A DNA stretch of 64,000 bases from Nitrobium sp046350935 (GCA_046350935.1 JAXLZK010000002.1:62001-126000), one strand, 5' to 3'. Counted from the stretch's first letter, positions 1 through 8,616 are shown. A program made the numbers and translations. Notes: a model not told the origin generated them from the sequence alone.

Positions 1-846
1 CATGGCATCCACAAAGTGCCTGTCTACCTGCATCTCCTGAGGGCTGAGCCCCATGGAGACGCCGATCAGCTCGGTGATGAAATAGACAGGCAGGCGCTGC
101 GGGATCCCGAACTTCTCCCCCACCTGGGCCTGGTAGGCGTCCATGTTGAACTGGCACATGGGGCAGGTGGTGACGAAGCAGTTGGCTCCCCGCGCCACCG
201 CGTCCTTCAGGATCTTCGCCATGAGGGACAGGGAGGTGTCGGTGTCGTTGACCGAAGCGGCGGCGCCGCAGCAATCCGTCTTGTATGTCCAGTCGAGGGG
301 CTGGGCGCCCAGCGCCTTGCAGATGGTCTCCATCCCCTGGGGGTTTTCGACGTTGTCGGGCACCTCCATGTCGCAGGGGAAGCGGGTCAGGAGGCAGCCG
401 TAGTAGCAGACGGGCTTGAGCCCTTCCAGCTTTGTCTTTACTTTTTCCGCCAGCTCGCCTGACCGGACTTTCGGCAGGAGCACCTCGAGGATGCTCCGTA
501 TCTTTATCGAGCCGTCCACCTTTTTATCGAGCTCCGCATTGATGACGCTCCTGAGCTCGGGGTCCTCAGCGAGCCGCCGACGGGACACCAGCATCCTGCT
601 CAGGCAGGACGAGCAGGGGATGACGATTTCGGAATACCCGCTCGCGTCCGCGATGCCCAGATTGCGGGCGGGGAGGGCGAGGGCGAGGAAGTCGTTCGTC
701 TTGCTGGCGGAGGTGGCCCCGCAGCAGTTCCAGTCCTCTATCTCTTTCAATTCGAGCCCCAGCTGCCCGAGCACCAGCCTGCTCTGGATGTCGTACAGCT
801 CTGAAGAGGCATGCAATGTACATCCGGGATAGTACGCTATTTCCAT
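1..846 (-). CDS. hdrB: Heterodisulfide reductase-like subunit B (CCG-domain protein), C-terminus cut by window edge
   Basis: HdrB-type subunit that carries out disulfide or quinone-level redox chemistry at noncubane [4Fe-4S] centres. Two CCG modules are visible: C41-C42 with C78-x2-C81, and C192-C193 with C228-x2-C231, in the order expected for the family. The start ATG at 846 gives MEIAYYPGCT, the usual HdrB opening. 282 codons are present and the family is about 290-300 residues, so only the tail is missing. It lies 36 bases after hdrC on the same strand, and HdrA or MetF would be expected beyond the left edge. With folD and cooC upstream, an electron-bifurcating or methylene-THF-reductase-linked role is likely but inferred. 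Identity as HdrB is firm; the substrate is unknown. Confidence 0.93.
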   Translation of the reverse strand, partial: MEIAYYPGCTLHASSELYDIQSRLVLGQLGLELKEIEDWNCCGATSASKTNDFLALALPARNLGIADASGYSEIVIPCSSCLSRMLVSRRRLAEDPELRSVINAELDKKVDGSIKIRSILEVLLPKVRSGELAEKVKTKLEGLKPVCYYGCLLTRFPCDMEVPDNVENPQGMETICKALGAQPLDWTYKTDCCGAAASVNDTDTSLSLMAKILKDAVARGANCFVTTCPMCQFNMDAYQAQVGEKFGIPQRLPVYFITELIGVSMGLSPQEMQVDRHFVDAM

Positions 847-882
847 GATAAACCCCTGATTTTCCGCCGGGCGCAGGCTGCT

Positions 883-1503
883 TCAGCAGCCCGTCACCTT
901 TCTTTCCGTGGACTTTTTATAAAGACTTTTGACTTCAGAGAGCTTCTTGACCTTTTCCAGGCGGAAATGCATTCTCCGTGTCTTCATCATCGAGAGACCC
1001 AGCCGGGCAGTGCTCCTCATCTCGTCAAAAATGGCCTTCCACCCGCCCCGTTTGAGCTCCTGGGCGGTGTTCTCCATCTCGTAGAGGCCCATGAACTCCA
1101 CCTCGTTGAAGCGGCCGAAGTGGGAGGCGGCTTTCATGAAGGCGCCGTGGAAAGAGGCGACCTTCGGGAGCAGCGGTTCGGCGTGGGACTCTTTGGACAT
1201 ATGCTTGAGCGTTTCGTTGATCCGCGCGGTCTGGATATTGTTCGGGCAGCGCGTGCCGCAGGTGTAGCAGGCGACGCATTTCCAGACGAGGAGGTTGTTA
1301 CGGGCTTTTTCGGTGTCGCCGAGCAGGATCATCCTGATCAGCCGGTCCGGGGTGACCCCGTCCGTCTCTTCCCCGACCGGGCACCCGGCGGCGCAACGGC
1401 GGCACTGGTAGCAGGCAAGGAGGTTCTGGCCCGACCGCTCCATGATCTCCTGCAGCAGCGGCTTCGCACGTTCGGCTTCGTACTGAATGGCTGTCGATGA
1501 CAT
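883..1503 (-). CDS. hdrC: Heterodisulfide reductase-like subunit C (2x[4Fe-4S])
   Basis: Small ferredoxin-like subunit passing electrons to HdrB. Two classical cluster motifs, CxxCxxCxxxCP, are at residues 31-42 and 76-87, followed by a helical C-terminal half with no further cysteine clusters. 206 residues is normal for HdrC. The ATG at 1503 follows an AAGGAG-like sequence in the leader. The 85-base gap to folD holds no obvious terminator, so co-transcription from cooC through hdrB is plausible. Organisms with soluble HdrABC often use it to bifurcate electrons among ferredoxin, NADH and a disulfide or MetF; which applies here cannot be read from this fragment. Confidence 0.93.
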   Translation of the reverse strand: MSSTAIQYEAERAKPLLQEIMERSGQNLLACYQCRRCAAGCPVGEETDGVTPDRLIRMILLGDTEKARNNLLVWKCVACYTCGTRCPNNIQTARINETLKHMSKESHAEPLLPKVASFHGAFMKAASHFGRFNEVEFMGLYEMENTAQELKRGGWKAIFDEMRSTARLGLSMMKTRRMHFRLEKVKKLSEVKSLYKKSTERKVTGC

Positions 1504-1588
1504 AAAGGCTCCTTCGGTTGCTTTCCTTCAACCAGGGTACTGTCTAACCCTTTATTTTACCATACGGAAGCGCCGGTTTTGCTATCGG

Positions 1589-2500
1589 TTATCCCTGCAG
1601 CCCCGCATGCATTTTTGCGGAGGAGACGGTGTTCTTCATGAGCATGGTGATCGTCATCGGTCCGACGCCTCCGGGCACGGGAGTGATGGCCCCGGCGATC
1701 TCCTTGGCCGCGTCGAAGTCAACGTCACCCTTGAGGACCGGCACCGGCTTTCCGGTCTTCTCGCTTATCTTCTCGCCGACGCGGTTGACGCCTACGTCGA
1801 TCACGCAGGCTCCGGGCTTTATCCATTCAGGCTTGACAAGCCCCGGCACGCCGGCGGCGACGATGAGGATGTCTGCGCGCTTGCAGTGGGACTCGAGGTC
1901 CTTCGTCCCGGTATGCACGATGGTGACGGTCGAGTTCGCGCCCTTGCCTTTCTGAAGCATGATATTGGCGATGGGCTTGCCCACGATGTTCGAGCGGCCG
2001 ACCACCACGACCTCTGCGCCGGAGGTCTCGAACCCGGAGCGTACGATCAGCTCCTGGATGCCGGCGGGCGTGCAGGGCAGGAATTTCGCCTCGGAGCCGC
2101 CGATCATCAGGCGCCCCACATTGACCGGGTGGAAACAGTCCACATCCTTGTCCGGATCGATGGCGTTCAGGACCTTTTTCTCGTTGATGTGCTTGGGGAG
2201 CGGGAGCTGGACAAGGATACCATGGATCTTCGGGTCTTTATTGTACTTGTCCACGAGGGCGAGCAGGGCCTCTTCGGAGATGTCCGCGGGCTGATCGTCC
2301 TGGAGGGAATGGAAGCCGAGTTCGTGCGCTGTCTTCTGTTTGGCGGTCACGTAGCTGACCGAGGCGGGGTTCTTGCCCACCAGGATCGTCACCAACCCGG
2401 GCACGACGCCGTGCTTTTCTTTGAGGCCGTCCACTTCCTTCTTGAGCTCCTCCCTGATCTGGGCGGCTACTTCGGTACCGCTGATGATTTTTGCCGACAT
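1589..2500 (-). CDS. folD: Bifunctional methylenetetrahydrofolate dehydrogenase / methenyl-THF cyclohydrolase
   Basis: Interconverts 5,10-methylene-, methenyl- and 10-formyl-tetrahydrofolate in the cytoplasm with NADP or NAD. 303 residues, slightly longer than E. coli FolD (288). The catalytic Tyr-x3-Lys lies at about residues 50-54, the Rossmann region GRSNIVGKP at about 170, and the signature PGGVGPMT near 278-285. The start ATG at 2500 has an AGGAGG a few bases upstream. It sits 12 bases after folE and upstream of hdrC/hdrB. In this neighbourhood (cooC, cyclo-ligase, hdrBC) it fits the methyl branch of the Wood-Ljungdahl pathway as well as general one-carbon metabolism. Confidence 0.97.
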   Translation of the reverse strand: MSAKIISGTEVAAQIREELKKEVDGLKEKHGVVPGLVTILVGKNPASVSYVTAKQKTAHELGFHSLQDDQPADISEEALLALVDKYNKDPKIHGILVQLPLPKHINEKKVLNAIDPDKDVDCFHPVNVGRLMIGGSEAKFLPCTPAGIQELIVRSGFETSGAEVVVVGRSNIVGKPIANIMLQKGKGANSTVTIVHTGTKDLESHCKRADILIVAAGVPGLVKPEWIKPGACVIDVGVNRVGEKISEKTGKPVPVLKGDVDFDAAKEIAGAITPVPGGVGPMTITMLMKNTVSSAKMHAGLQG

Positions 2501-2512
2501 GCTTCCTCCTTG

Positions 2513-3073
2513 TTAATGATTTTTCTTTATGAGTTCGAGCATTTCTTCACGGGTGCTCTGCTTGCTTCTGAAGATGCCCCTGACCGCGGAGGTGGTCGTC
2601 TTCGCCCCGGGCTTCTTGATCCCCCGCATGCTCATGCAGAGGTGCTCCGCCTCGATGACCACCATGCATCCACGAGGTTTGAGCCTTTCCATAATGATGT
2701 CGGCTAGTTGAGCGGTGAGGCGCTCCTGTACCTGGGGCCTCTTGGCGAAGTGTTCGAGGGCGCGGGGAAGCTCGCTCAGCCCTACGATTCTGCTGTCGGG
2801 AATATAGGCGATGTGGGCCTTGCCGACGAAGGGAAGGAGATGGTGCTCGCACACGGAATAGAAGGGGATGTCCTTGAGGAGGACCATCTCGTCGTGGCTT
2901 TCCCCCTCGATGGGCTTCAGGAGGTCGTCGTCGGGAGTTTCGAGGCCGGAAAAAATCTCGGCGTACATCTTCGCCACGCGCACCGGTGTGTCCTTGAGCC
3001 CCGGGCGGTCTCCGTCTTCCCCTATGCCCTCCAGGATGAGGCGCACTCCCTGTTCGATCCGCTTAATGTCCAC
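2513..3073 (-). CDS. folE: GTP cyclohydrolase I
   Basis: Converts GTP to 7,8-dihydroneopterin triphosphate, the first step of tetrahydrofolate synthesis. 186 residues, the compact bacterial form. Zinc and catalytic residues are visible in CEHHLLPF and the later CMSMRG motif, and the substrate loop reads GLSELPR. The ATG at 3073 lies 11 bases inside the end of the cyclo-ligase gene, so translation is probably coupled. Placement between a formyl-THF cyclo-ligase and folD makes a compact folate supply and C1 unit. Confidence 0.97.
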   Translation of the reverse strand: MDIKRIEQGVRLILEGIGEDGDRPGLKDTPVRVAKMYAEIFSGLETPDDDLLKPIEGESHDEMVLLKDIPFYSVCEHHLLPFVGKAHIAYIPDSRIVGLSELPRALEHFAKRPQVQERLTAQLADIIMERLKPRGCMVVIEAEHLCMSMRGIKKPGAKTTTSAVRGIFRSKQSTREEMLELIKKNH

Positions 3074-3638
3074 CGTCGGCGATAACCCTCTGATCGGTAA
3101 TGATGGAGTCCATTTTTACGTCGTGCTCTTCGGCGGGAAGGGAGGCGACGATCTGCTCTTCGTACGCCAGCGCAACGGCTTCCGCCCTTTTTTCCCGGAG
3201 AAGCCTGTCATAGTATCCTTTGCCGTATCCCAGCCTGTTGCGCTGCTCGTCGAAGGCGACCCCGGGGACGACAATGAGGTCCATCTCCTGCACCCCCCTC
3301 TCCCTTTCGGAGGCCGGAATCGGCTCCAGGATGCCCCAGCAGCCCGTGGCAAGGTCGTTCATGTCCCTGATTTCGTAGAGGAAAAGCTCTCCTTTGGCGG
3401 CATCCACCCGCGGCAGCGCCACCCGCTTGCCCTTTTCGAGGCAGAAACGGAGTATGCCGAAGGTGTCCACTTCGCTCCGGAAGGAGGCATAGAGGAGGAC
3501 AAAACGCGCTGATTGGAAAGCGGAAAGGGCAAACAGGGTCTTCCGTATCGCCTCGTCCTTGCCGCTCTTTTGTGCGGAAGCGATCGAATCCCTGCGGGAC
3601 AGGACGTCCCTCCGTATGGATGCCTTAACGGGAATCAA
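3063..3638 (-). CDS. 5-formyltetrahydrofolate cyclo-ligase
   Basis: ATP-dependent conversion of 5-formyl-THF to 5,10-methenyl-THF, returning a dead-end folate to the C1 pool. 191 residues, normal length. The family signature is clear in the C-terminal third: RLGYGKGYYDR preceded by PGVAFDE. The N-terminal basic region (IRRDVLSRRD) is also typical. It overlaps cooC by 14 bases upstream and folE by 11 bases downstream, indicating tight operon packing. Names used for the family include ygfA, fau and MTHFS; I leave the symbol blank because usage differs. Confidence 0.93.
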   Translation of the reverse strand: MIPVKASIRRDVLSRRDSIASAQKSGKDEAIRKTLFALSAFQSARFVLLYASFRSEVDTFGILRFCLEKGKRVALPRVDAAKGELFLYEIRDMNDLATGCWGILEPIPASERERGVQEMDLIVVPGVAFDEQRNRLGYGKGYYDRLLREKRAEAVALAYEEQIVASLPAEEHDVKMDSIITDQRVIADGGH

Positions 3639-4407
3639 ATGAACTTTCGAGCCTTTTCTTTATTTCCTTGATGGATTCGACTGCTTCAGGGGCTTTTCCG
3701 AAGGGAGATGCCCCGCTCACATCGGCGTCCATGACCTCCTGGCTGAAAGAGACGGCGCCGAGAAGCTCCATGCCCTGCAGGTGCTCCCTCAGAAAGGCGA
3801 TGTCGTTTTCGTTCCGTATTTTGTTGGCGACGACAAAGACCTTTTTTACCCCGAGGCCGCGGGCCATTTCCCGTACGGTAAGGGCGGTCTGGATGCTCCG
3901 CTGCCCGGGCTCCACCACCACGATGAAGGCGTCCACCGCTTCGGCGGTCCCCCGGGTCAGATGCTCGATGCCCGCCTCCATGTCCACCACGACGACCTCG
4001 TCCCGCTCGACGACGAGATGCTTCAGCAGCCGCCGCAGGAGCACGTTTTCCGGACAGTAGCAGCCCGAGGCGGCGGACTTCGATTTGCCCGTCACCAGGA
4101 GGGTGATCCCTCCCCTCTCGTATCCAAGGCCTTCGGGAAGGTCGTCCACGCGGGGGTTGAGCTTGAAAATCCCTCCCATGGTGCCGGGCTTCGCGCCGGT
4201 CCTTTCCTCGATCAGCTCCGCCATGTCGGCGATGGGGCGTATTTTTGCGCTTTCGGCAGGGGGAACGCCCAGAGCCTGGGCGAGGTTGGCGTCGGGGTCG
4301 GCGTCCATGGCGATCACCCTCCTGCCGTCCGCTGCGAACAGATGGCACAGGATGGCCGAGAGAGTGGTTTTCCCTACGCCGCCTTTTCCGGTGACCGCGA
4401 TTTTCAT
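3625..4407 (-). CDS. cooC: CooC-type ATPase, nickel insertion into carbon monoxide dehydrogenase
   Basis: MinD/SIMIBI-class P-loop ATPase that loads nickel into the C-cluster of CODH. The deviant Walker A GKGGVGKTT starts at residue 7, DADPDANLAQ follows, and a C-x-C pair sits at residues 116 and 118, the metal-binding signature that separates CooC from MinD. 260 residues. I prefer the ATG at 4407 (MKIAVTGKGG) to the one at 4413, because a TATAAT box at 4416-4421 places transcription start about on this codon and there is no Shine-Dalgarno. It heads the minus-strand operon into folate and Hdr genes. CODH itself is not in the window, so the client enzyme is inferred. Confidence 0.92.
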   Translation of the reverse strand: MKIAVTGKGGVGKTTLSAILCHLFAADGRRVIAMDADPDANLAQALGVPPAESAKIRPIADMAELIEERTGAKPGTMGGIFKLNPRVDDLPEGLGYERGGITLLVTGKSKSAASGCYCPENVLLRRLLKHLVVERDEVVVVDMEAGIEHLTRGTAEAVDAFIVVVEPGQRSIQTALTVREMARGLGVKKVFVVANKIRNENDIAFLREHLQGMELLGAVSFSQEVMDADVSGASPFGKAPEAVESIKEIKKRLESSFDSR

Positions 4408-4415
4408 GACCATCT

Positions 4416-4421
4416 ATTATA
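4416..4421 (-). promoter_or_regulatory. -10 box of the cooC operon promoter
   Basis: Perfect TATAAT on the minus strand, 8 bases before the chosen cooC ATG. No good -35 hexamer is seen 16-18 bases upstream in the AT-rich stretch 4422-4460. The spacing implies a leaderless or nearly leaderless mRNA. Confidence 0.5.
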
Positions 4422-4509
4422 CCATATGTATAAAATTTTCATACATATTTTCAACCCATTTCGTTTTGAGGGAATAAAGCCTTTTCTTCAGTATTTTCAA
4501 GCCTCTCGG

Positions 4510-4539
4510 TTGCCCTGTCCATTTCTCCTATGTTATCAT
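4510..4539 (+). promoter_or_regulatory. Sigma-70-type promoter of argD
   Basis: TTGCCC at 4510-4515 and TATCAT at 4534-4539, spacer 18. The predicted transcription start falls at about 4545, on an in-frame ATG. This rules against the in-frame ATG at 4530, which lies upstream of the start point. Confidence 0.5.
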
Positions 4540-4544
4540 CCCGG

Positions 4545-5741
4545 ATGGAACAGAAAAAAATCATCGAGGACGCAGACCGCTATCTGATGCATACCTATAG
4601 CCGCTTTCCCGTTGTGCTGAGGAAAGGGCGGGGCATGAGGGTGTGGGGCGCCGACGGCAAGGAATATCTCGATTTCGTCGGCGGCATCGCGGTCAATGTG
4701 CTGGGACATTGCCATCCGAAGGTCGTGGTGGCCGTGCAGAAGCAGGCGCAGCGGCTCCTCCACGTTTCCAATCTCTTCCATATCGAGCCGCAGATAAAGC
4801 TCGCGAAGCTCCTCGTCTCCCATTCCTTCGCCGACAAGGCCTTCTTCTGCAATTCGGGCGCGGAGGCGAACGAGGGGGCGATCAAGCTCGCCCGGAAGTA
4901 CGCGAAGGAGTATCACGGCCGGGAAAGGTTCGAGATCATCACGGCGCTGAGCTCTTTTCACGGAAGGACCCTTGCCACGGTGACTGCTACAGGGCAGGAG
5001 AAGTTCCAGAAGGGCTTCGAGCCCCTGGTGCCCGGCTTCCGGCATGTGCCCTTCAACGATATCCATGCCCTTGAGGCCGCCATTACCCGGGAGACCTGCG
5101 CGGTCATGCTCGAACCGATTCAAGGGGAGGGGGGGGTCAAGGTCCCCTCTGACGACTATCTGAAGCGGGTGCGGGAGCTCTGCAACAAACACGAGCTCCT
5201 CCTCATCCTCGACGAGGTCCAGACGGGCATTGGGAGAACCGGGAAGCTGTTTGCCTACGAACACTACGGGATCACTCCCGATATCATCACCCTTGCGAAG
5301 GGGCTCGGGGGGGGCATCCCCATCGGCGCGCTCCTCGCGACCGAGAAGGTCGCTTCGGTCTTTCAGCCCGGCAGCCATGCCTCCACCTTCGGCGGGAACC
5401 CCCTCGCCTGCGCCGCCGCCCTGGCGACGCTCGAAACGATCCTGGAGGACGGGTTCATCCTGGACCACTGCAACAGGATGGGGCTCCATTTTGCCGAGAA
5501 GCTGAACCAGCTGAAGGAATACTACCCGCAGATCGTGGAGGTCAGGGGAAAAGGGCTGCTGGTCGGCATGGAGCTGACGAGGGACGGCATGCCGATCGTG
5601 AAGGCGTGCCTGCACAAGGGCGTACTGATAAACTGCACCGGCGGCAATATCCTGCGGTTCCTTCCTCCCCTGATCGTCGAGGAAAAGGACATCAACCACC
5701 TGGTGGAAATACTGGACGATCTGTTGGGCAGGGCATTATGA
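4545..5741 (+). CDS. argD: Acetylornithine aminotransferase (class III PLP aminotransferase)
   Basis: Transfers an amino group to N-acetylglutamate semialdehyde in arginine synthesis; PLP enzyme. The PLP-binding region LDEVQTGIGRTG is followed by the Schiff-base lysine in LAKGLGGG, and NSGAEANEGA is the cofactor phosphate region. About 398 residues, normal. The start at 4545 (MEQKKII) is chosen over 4530 because a promoter overlaps the latter; no Shine-Dalgarno is seen, so it is probably leaderless. It is followed immediately by argF through an ATGA overlap (5738-5741). Related succinyldiaminopimelate or ornithine aminotransferases share the fold, but the argF partner settles the role. Confidence 0.95.
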   Translation: MEQKKIIEDADRYLMHTYSRFPVVLRKGRGMRVWGADGKEYLDFVGGIAVNVLGHCHPKVVVAVQKQAQRLLHVSNLFHIEPQIKLAKLLVSHSFADKAFFCNSGAEANEGAIKLARKYAKEYHGRERFEIITALSSFHGRTLATVTATGQEKFQKGFEPLVPGFRHVPFNDIHALEAAITRETCAVMLEPIQGEGGVKVPSDDYLKRVRELCNKHELLLILDEVQTGIGRTGKLFAYEHYGITPDIITLAKGLGGGIPIGALLATEKVASVFQPGSHASTFGGNPLACAAALATLETILEDGFILDHCNRMGLHFAEKLNQLKEYYPQIVEVRGKGLLVGMELTRDGMPIVKACLHKGVLINCTGGNILRFLPPLIVEEKDINHLVEILDDLLGRAL

Positions 5742-6643
5742 AGCGCGATTTTCTTACGATTGCCGAATGCACCGGAAGCGAGATCGAAGGGCTGCTCGCG
5801 CGGGCCGTAGCCCTGAAAGCCGGTGAGGACAGGGGAGCACGCCCCCTCGCCGGGAAGAGCATAGGGCTTTTTTTTGAAAAACCCTCCACCCGGACGAGGG
5901 TGTCGTTCGAGGTGGGCATCCACCAGCTCGGGGCGCAGCCCCTCTACCTCACTGCACAGGAAATACAGTTGAACAGGGGAGAGAGCATCGCCGATACGGC
6001 GCGGGTCTTGTCGCGGTATCTGCACGGGCTCGTCCTGAGGACCCACGCGCACGCCACGATCGAGGAGTTCGCCGCGCACGCCGCGATCCCGGTGGTCAAT
6101 GCGCTATCCGACAGACACCACCCCTGCCAGTCCCTGGCCGATCTGATGACGGTTTTCGAGAAGAAAGGGCGGCTGAGGGGCGTCCGCCTCGCCTATATCG
6201 GCGACGGGAACAATGTTGCCAACTCCCTCATCGAGGCGGCTGCGCGTGTGGGAATGGAGGTGATCGTCGCCTGTCCGGAGGGGTACGAGCCGGACCCGGA
6301 GGTCCTGGAGAGTGCCCGGATCGGCGCCGAAGGGGAGATCGTGCTCCTGAGGGACCCGAGAGAAGCGGCTGCCGGGGCCGACGTCCTCTACACAGACGTA
6401 TGGGTGAGCATGGGACAGGAGAGGGAAGCGGAGAAGAAGAAGATCAAATTCCGGGGCTACCAGGTCAACAGTCAGCTGCTCAGGTGCGCCCGCCCGGATG
6501 CCCTGGTGCTCCACTGCCTTCCCGCCCACCGGGGGGAGGAGATCACCGACGAGGTCATGGACGGGCCCCAGAGCGGCGTGTTCGACCAAGCGGAAAACAG
6601 GCTGCATACCGCAAAGGCCCTTTTGGAACTGCTGGTGCGCTGA
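5738..6643 (+). CDS. argF: Ornithine carbamoyltransferase
   Basis: Joins carbamoyl phosphate and ornithine to citrulline. The carbamoyl-phosphate motif STRTRVSFE (near residue 50), the ornithine-side motif HCLPAHRGEE near residue 255, and HPCQSLAD near 128 are all intact. 301 residues, typical. The ATG at 5738 overlaps the argD stop as ATGA, so translation is coupled. An upstream in-frame reading extends into argD and is not a start. Confidence 0.96.
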   Translation: MKRDFLTIAECTGSEIEGLLARAVALKAGEDRGARPLAGKSIGLFFEKPSTRTRVSFEVGIHQLGAQPLYLTAQEIQLNRGESIADTARVLSRYLHGLVLRTHAHATIEEFAAHAAIPVVNALSDRHHPCQSLADLMTVFEKKGRLRGVRLAYIGDGNNVANSLIEAAARVGMEVIVACPEGYEPDPEVLESARIGAEGEIVLLRDPREAAAGADVLYTDVWVSMGQEREAEKKKIKFRGYQVNSQLLRCARPDALVLHCLPAHRGEEITDEVMDGPQSGVFDQAENRLHTAKALLELLVR

Positions 6644-6667
6644 AGCCGTGCGCTGCCGCCGGTTTCC

Positions 6668-6697
6668 TTGACTTCCCTTTCGCGCGTTTTATATGAT
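6668..6697 (+). promoter_or_regulatory. Sigma-70-type promoter of rpiB-glyA-nrdR
   Basis: TTGACT (6668-6673), 18-base spacer, TATGAT (6692-6697). It lies 24 bases after argF and leaves a leader of about 170 bases before rpiB. Confidence 0.6.
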
Positions 6698-6789
6698 ACT
6701 CAACCGGCCGACCGGTGGCCAAACCGGCAGGCAGACCAGCGGACATTCCGGAGGTCAGAAGCGGCAGGGGAGAGGAAGGAAGCACGACG

Positions 6790-6863
6790 GAGAAGCGCGA
6801 GGGGGCACGGAACGGCACCATCGTTTTCCTGCTCGGCTTCTCTCTTATTTTTTGTTTGTTTTT
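6790..6863 (+). terminator. Intrinsic-terminator-like hairpin in the rpiB leader (possible attenuator)
   Basis: GAGAAGC plus CGAG (6790-6801) pairs with CTCG plus GCTTCTC (6832-6842), and is followed by a T-rich run to 6863 ending just before the AGGAGG of rpiB. It lies downstream of the apparent promoter and upstream of the gene, where a conditional terminator would sit. Confidence 0.45.
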
Positions 6864-6874
6864 CAGGAGGATGG

Positions 6875-7318
6875 ATGCGCATTGCCCTTGGATCCGATCA
6901 TGCCGGTCTCGATATGAAGAGGGAGGTGCTCTCCCTTCTGCAGGAGATGGGCCATGAGCAGGCCGACTACGGGACGGACACCCCGCAGTCCGTCGATTAC
7001 CCCGACTTCGGAGAGAAGGTCTCCCGCGCCGTCGCGGCGGGAGAGGCGGACCGGGGGATTCTGATCTGCGGGACGGGTATCGGAATGTCGATCGTCGCCA
7101 ACAAGATACCCGGCGTCCGCGCCGCCCTCTGCAACGAGCTCTTCTCGGCCCGGATGTCGCGGCTGCACAACGACGCGAACGTGCTCGTGCTCGGGGGAAG
7201 GATCATCGGAAAGGACCTCGCCAGGGAGATCGTCCGTACCTGGATGACCACTTCGTTTGAAGGGGGAAGGCACTGCGACCGGCTCAGGAAAATCACCCTC
7301 ATTGAGGAAAAGCGATAA
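6875..7318 (+). CDS. rpiB: Ribose-5-phosphate isomerase B
   Basis: Interconverts ribose 5-phosphate and ribulose 5-phosphate. 147 residues, RpiB/LacAB family. Phosphate-binding GSDHAG is at residues 6-11, the active-site cysteine C65 is in LICGTGIGMS, and H98 is in RLHND. The ATG at 6875 has AGGAGG ending 4 bases before it; an ATG at 6871 is out of frame. First gene of rpiB-glyA-nrdR, an order often seen in Deltaproteobacteria-like genomes. Its leader contains a terminator-like hairpin. Confidence 0.95.
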   Translation: MRIALGSDHAGLDMKREVLSLLQEMGHEQADYGTDTPQSVDYPDFGEKVSRAVAAGEADRGILICGTGIGMSIVANKIPGVRAALCNELFSARMSRLHNDANVLVLGGRIIGKDLAREIVRTWMTTSFEGGRHCDRLRKITLIEEKR

Positions 7319-7377
7319 AGAACGAAAGGCTGCCCCTGTCGGAGACAGGATTACGCAATAGAGCAGTAGACAGGAAG

Positions 7378-8616
7378 ATGGAACATCTTAAGAAGACAGA
7401 TCCCGATATCTATGAAGCAATCCTGAAGGAAACGGAGAGGGAGCAGCACAAGATCCTCCTGATCGCGTCGGAGAACTATGCGAGCCGCGCGGTCCTCGAG
7501 GCGCAGGGCTCCCTCTTCACGAACAAGTACGCCGAGGGGTATCCCGGCAGGCGGTACTACGGGGGATGCGAGTACGCCGATGTGATCGAAAGGCTCGCGA
7601 TCGAGCGGGCAAAGGAGATCTTTGGCGCTGAGCACGTCAATGTGCAGCCCCACTCGGGGAGTCAGGCGAACATGGCGGTCTACTTCGCCGCCCTGCAGCC
7701 GGGCGATACCATCCTCGGCATGAGCCTGGCCCACGGCGGCCACCTCTCCCATGGCGCGCATGTCAACTTCACCGGAATGATCTATAACTCGATCTCGTAC
7801 GGGGTCGACAGGCAGACCGGGTATATCGATATGGGCGAGGTGCGGCGGCTGGCGAAAGAGAACAGGCCCAAAATGATCGTAGTCGGCGCAAGCGCCTATT
7901 CGCGGATCATCGATTTTAAGGCCTTCTCCGAAATTGCGAAGGAAACGGGGGCCTATCTCCTTGCCGACATCGCCCACATTGCCGGCCTGATCGCCGCTGG
8001 GGAGCATCCGTCGCCCATCCCCTACGCAGACTTTGTCACCTCCACGACCCACAAGACCCTCCGGGGCCCGCGGGGCGGCTTGATCATGTGCCGGGAGGAA
8101 TACGCAAAGGCCGTTGACAAGTCGATCTTCCCGGGAATCCAGGGAGGCCCCCTGGTGCATGTGGTCGCCGCAAAGGCGGTCGCCCTGAAGGAGGCGCTGA
8201 CCCCCGAGTTCAGGGAGTACCAGAAGAGGGTCGTGGGGAATGCGAAGAAGCTCGCCGCGGCATTGATGGCGCGGGGGTTCACCATCATTTCGGGGGGCAC
8301 CGAGAATCACCTGATGCTGGTGGACCTCAGCAGTATGGATATTACCGGAAAGGAGGCCGAAGAGGCCCTCGACAAGGCGGGCATTACCGTCAACAAGAAT
8401 GCCATTCCCTACGACAGCAAGCCCCCCGCCGTCACCAGCGGCATGCGGCTCGGCACCCCGTGCATCACGTCCCGGGGAATGGGGGAGGCCGAGATGGAAG
8501 AGATCGCGGAGATCATCGCTACGGTCATCAAGAACAGCAACGACCCGTCCGTACTGGTCGAAATGAACGAGCGTGTCGTGGCGCTTTGCACGAAATTTCC
8601 CATCTATGCGTCATGA
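7378..8616 (+). CDS. glyA: Serine hydroxymethyltransferase
   Basis: PLP enzyme that converts serine and THF to glycine and 5,10-methylene-THF, supplying C1 units. The PLP lysine lies in TSTTHKTLRGPRGG, and SGSQANMAVY and HGGHLSHG are family motifs. 412 residues, typical. The gene overlaps nrdR by 4 bases (ATGA at 8613-8616). It connects functionally with the folD/folE cluster at the left of the window. Confidence 0.97.
   Translation: MEHLKKTDPDIYEAILKETEREQHKILLIASENYASRAVLEAQGSLFTNKYAEGYPGRRYYGGCEYADVIERLAIERAKEIFGAEHVNVQPHSGSQANMAVYFAALQPGDTILGMSLAHGGHLSHGAHVNFTGMIYNSISYGVDRQTGYIDMGEVRRLAKENRPKMIVVGASAYSRIIDFKAFSEIAKETGAYLLADIAHIAGLIAAGEHPSPIPYADFVTSTTHKTLRGPRGGLIMCREEYAKAVDKSIFPGIQGGPLVHVVAAKAVALKEALTPEFREYQKRVVGNAKKLAAALMARGFTIISGGTENHLMLVDLSSMDITGKEAEEALDKAGITVNKNAIPYDSKPPAVTSGMRLGTPCITSRGMGEAEMEEIAEIIATVIKNSNDPSVLVEMNERVVALCTKFPIYAS

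Noticed and set aside
4530..4544. argD start at the ATG 4530
   Set aside because: The best promoter has its -10 at 4534-4539, downstream of that ATG.
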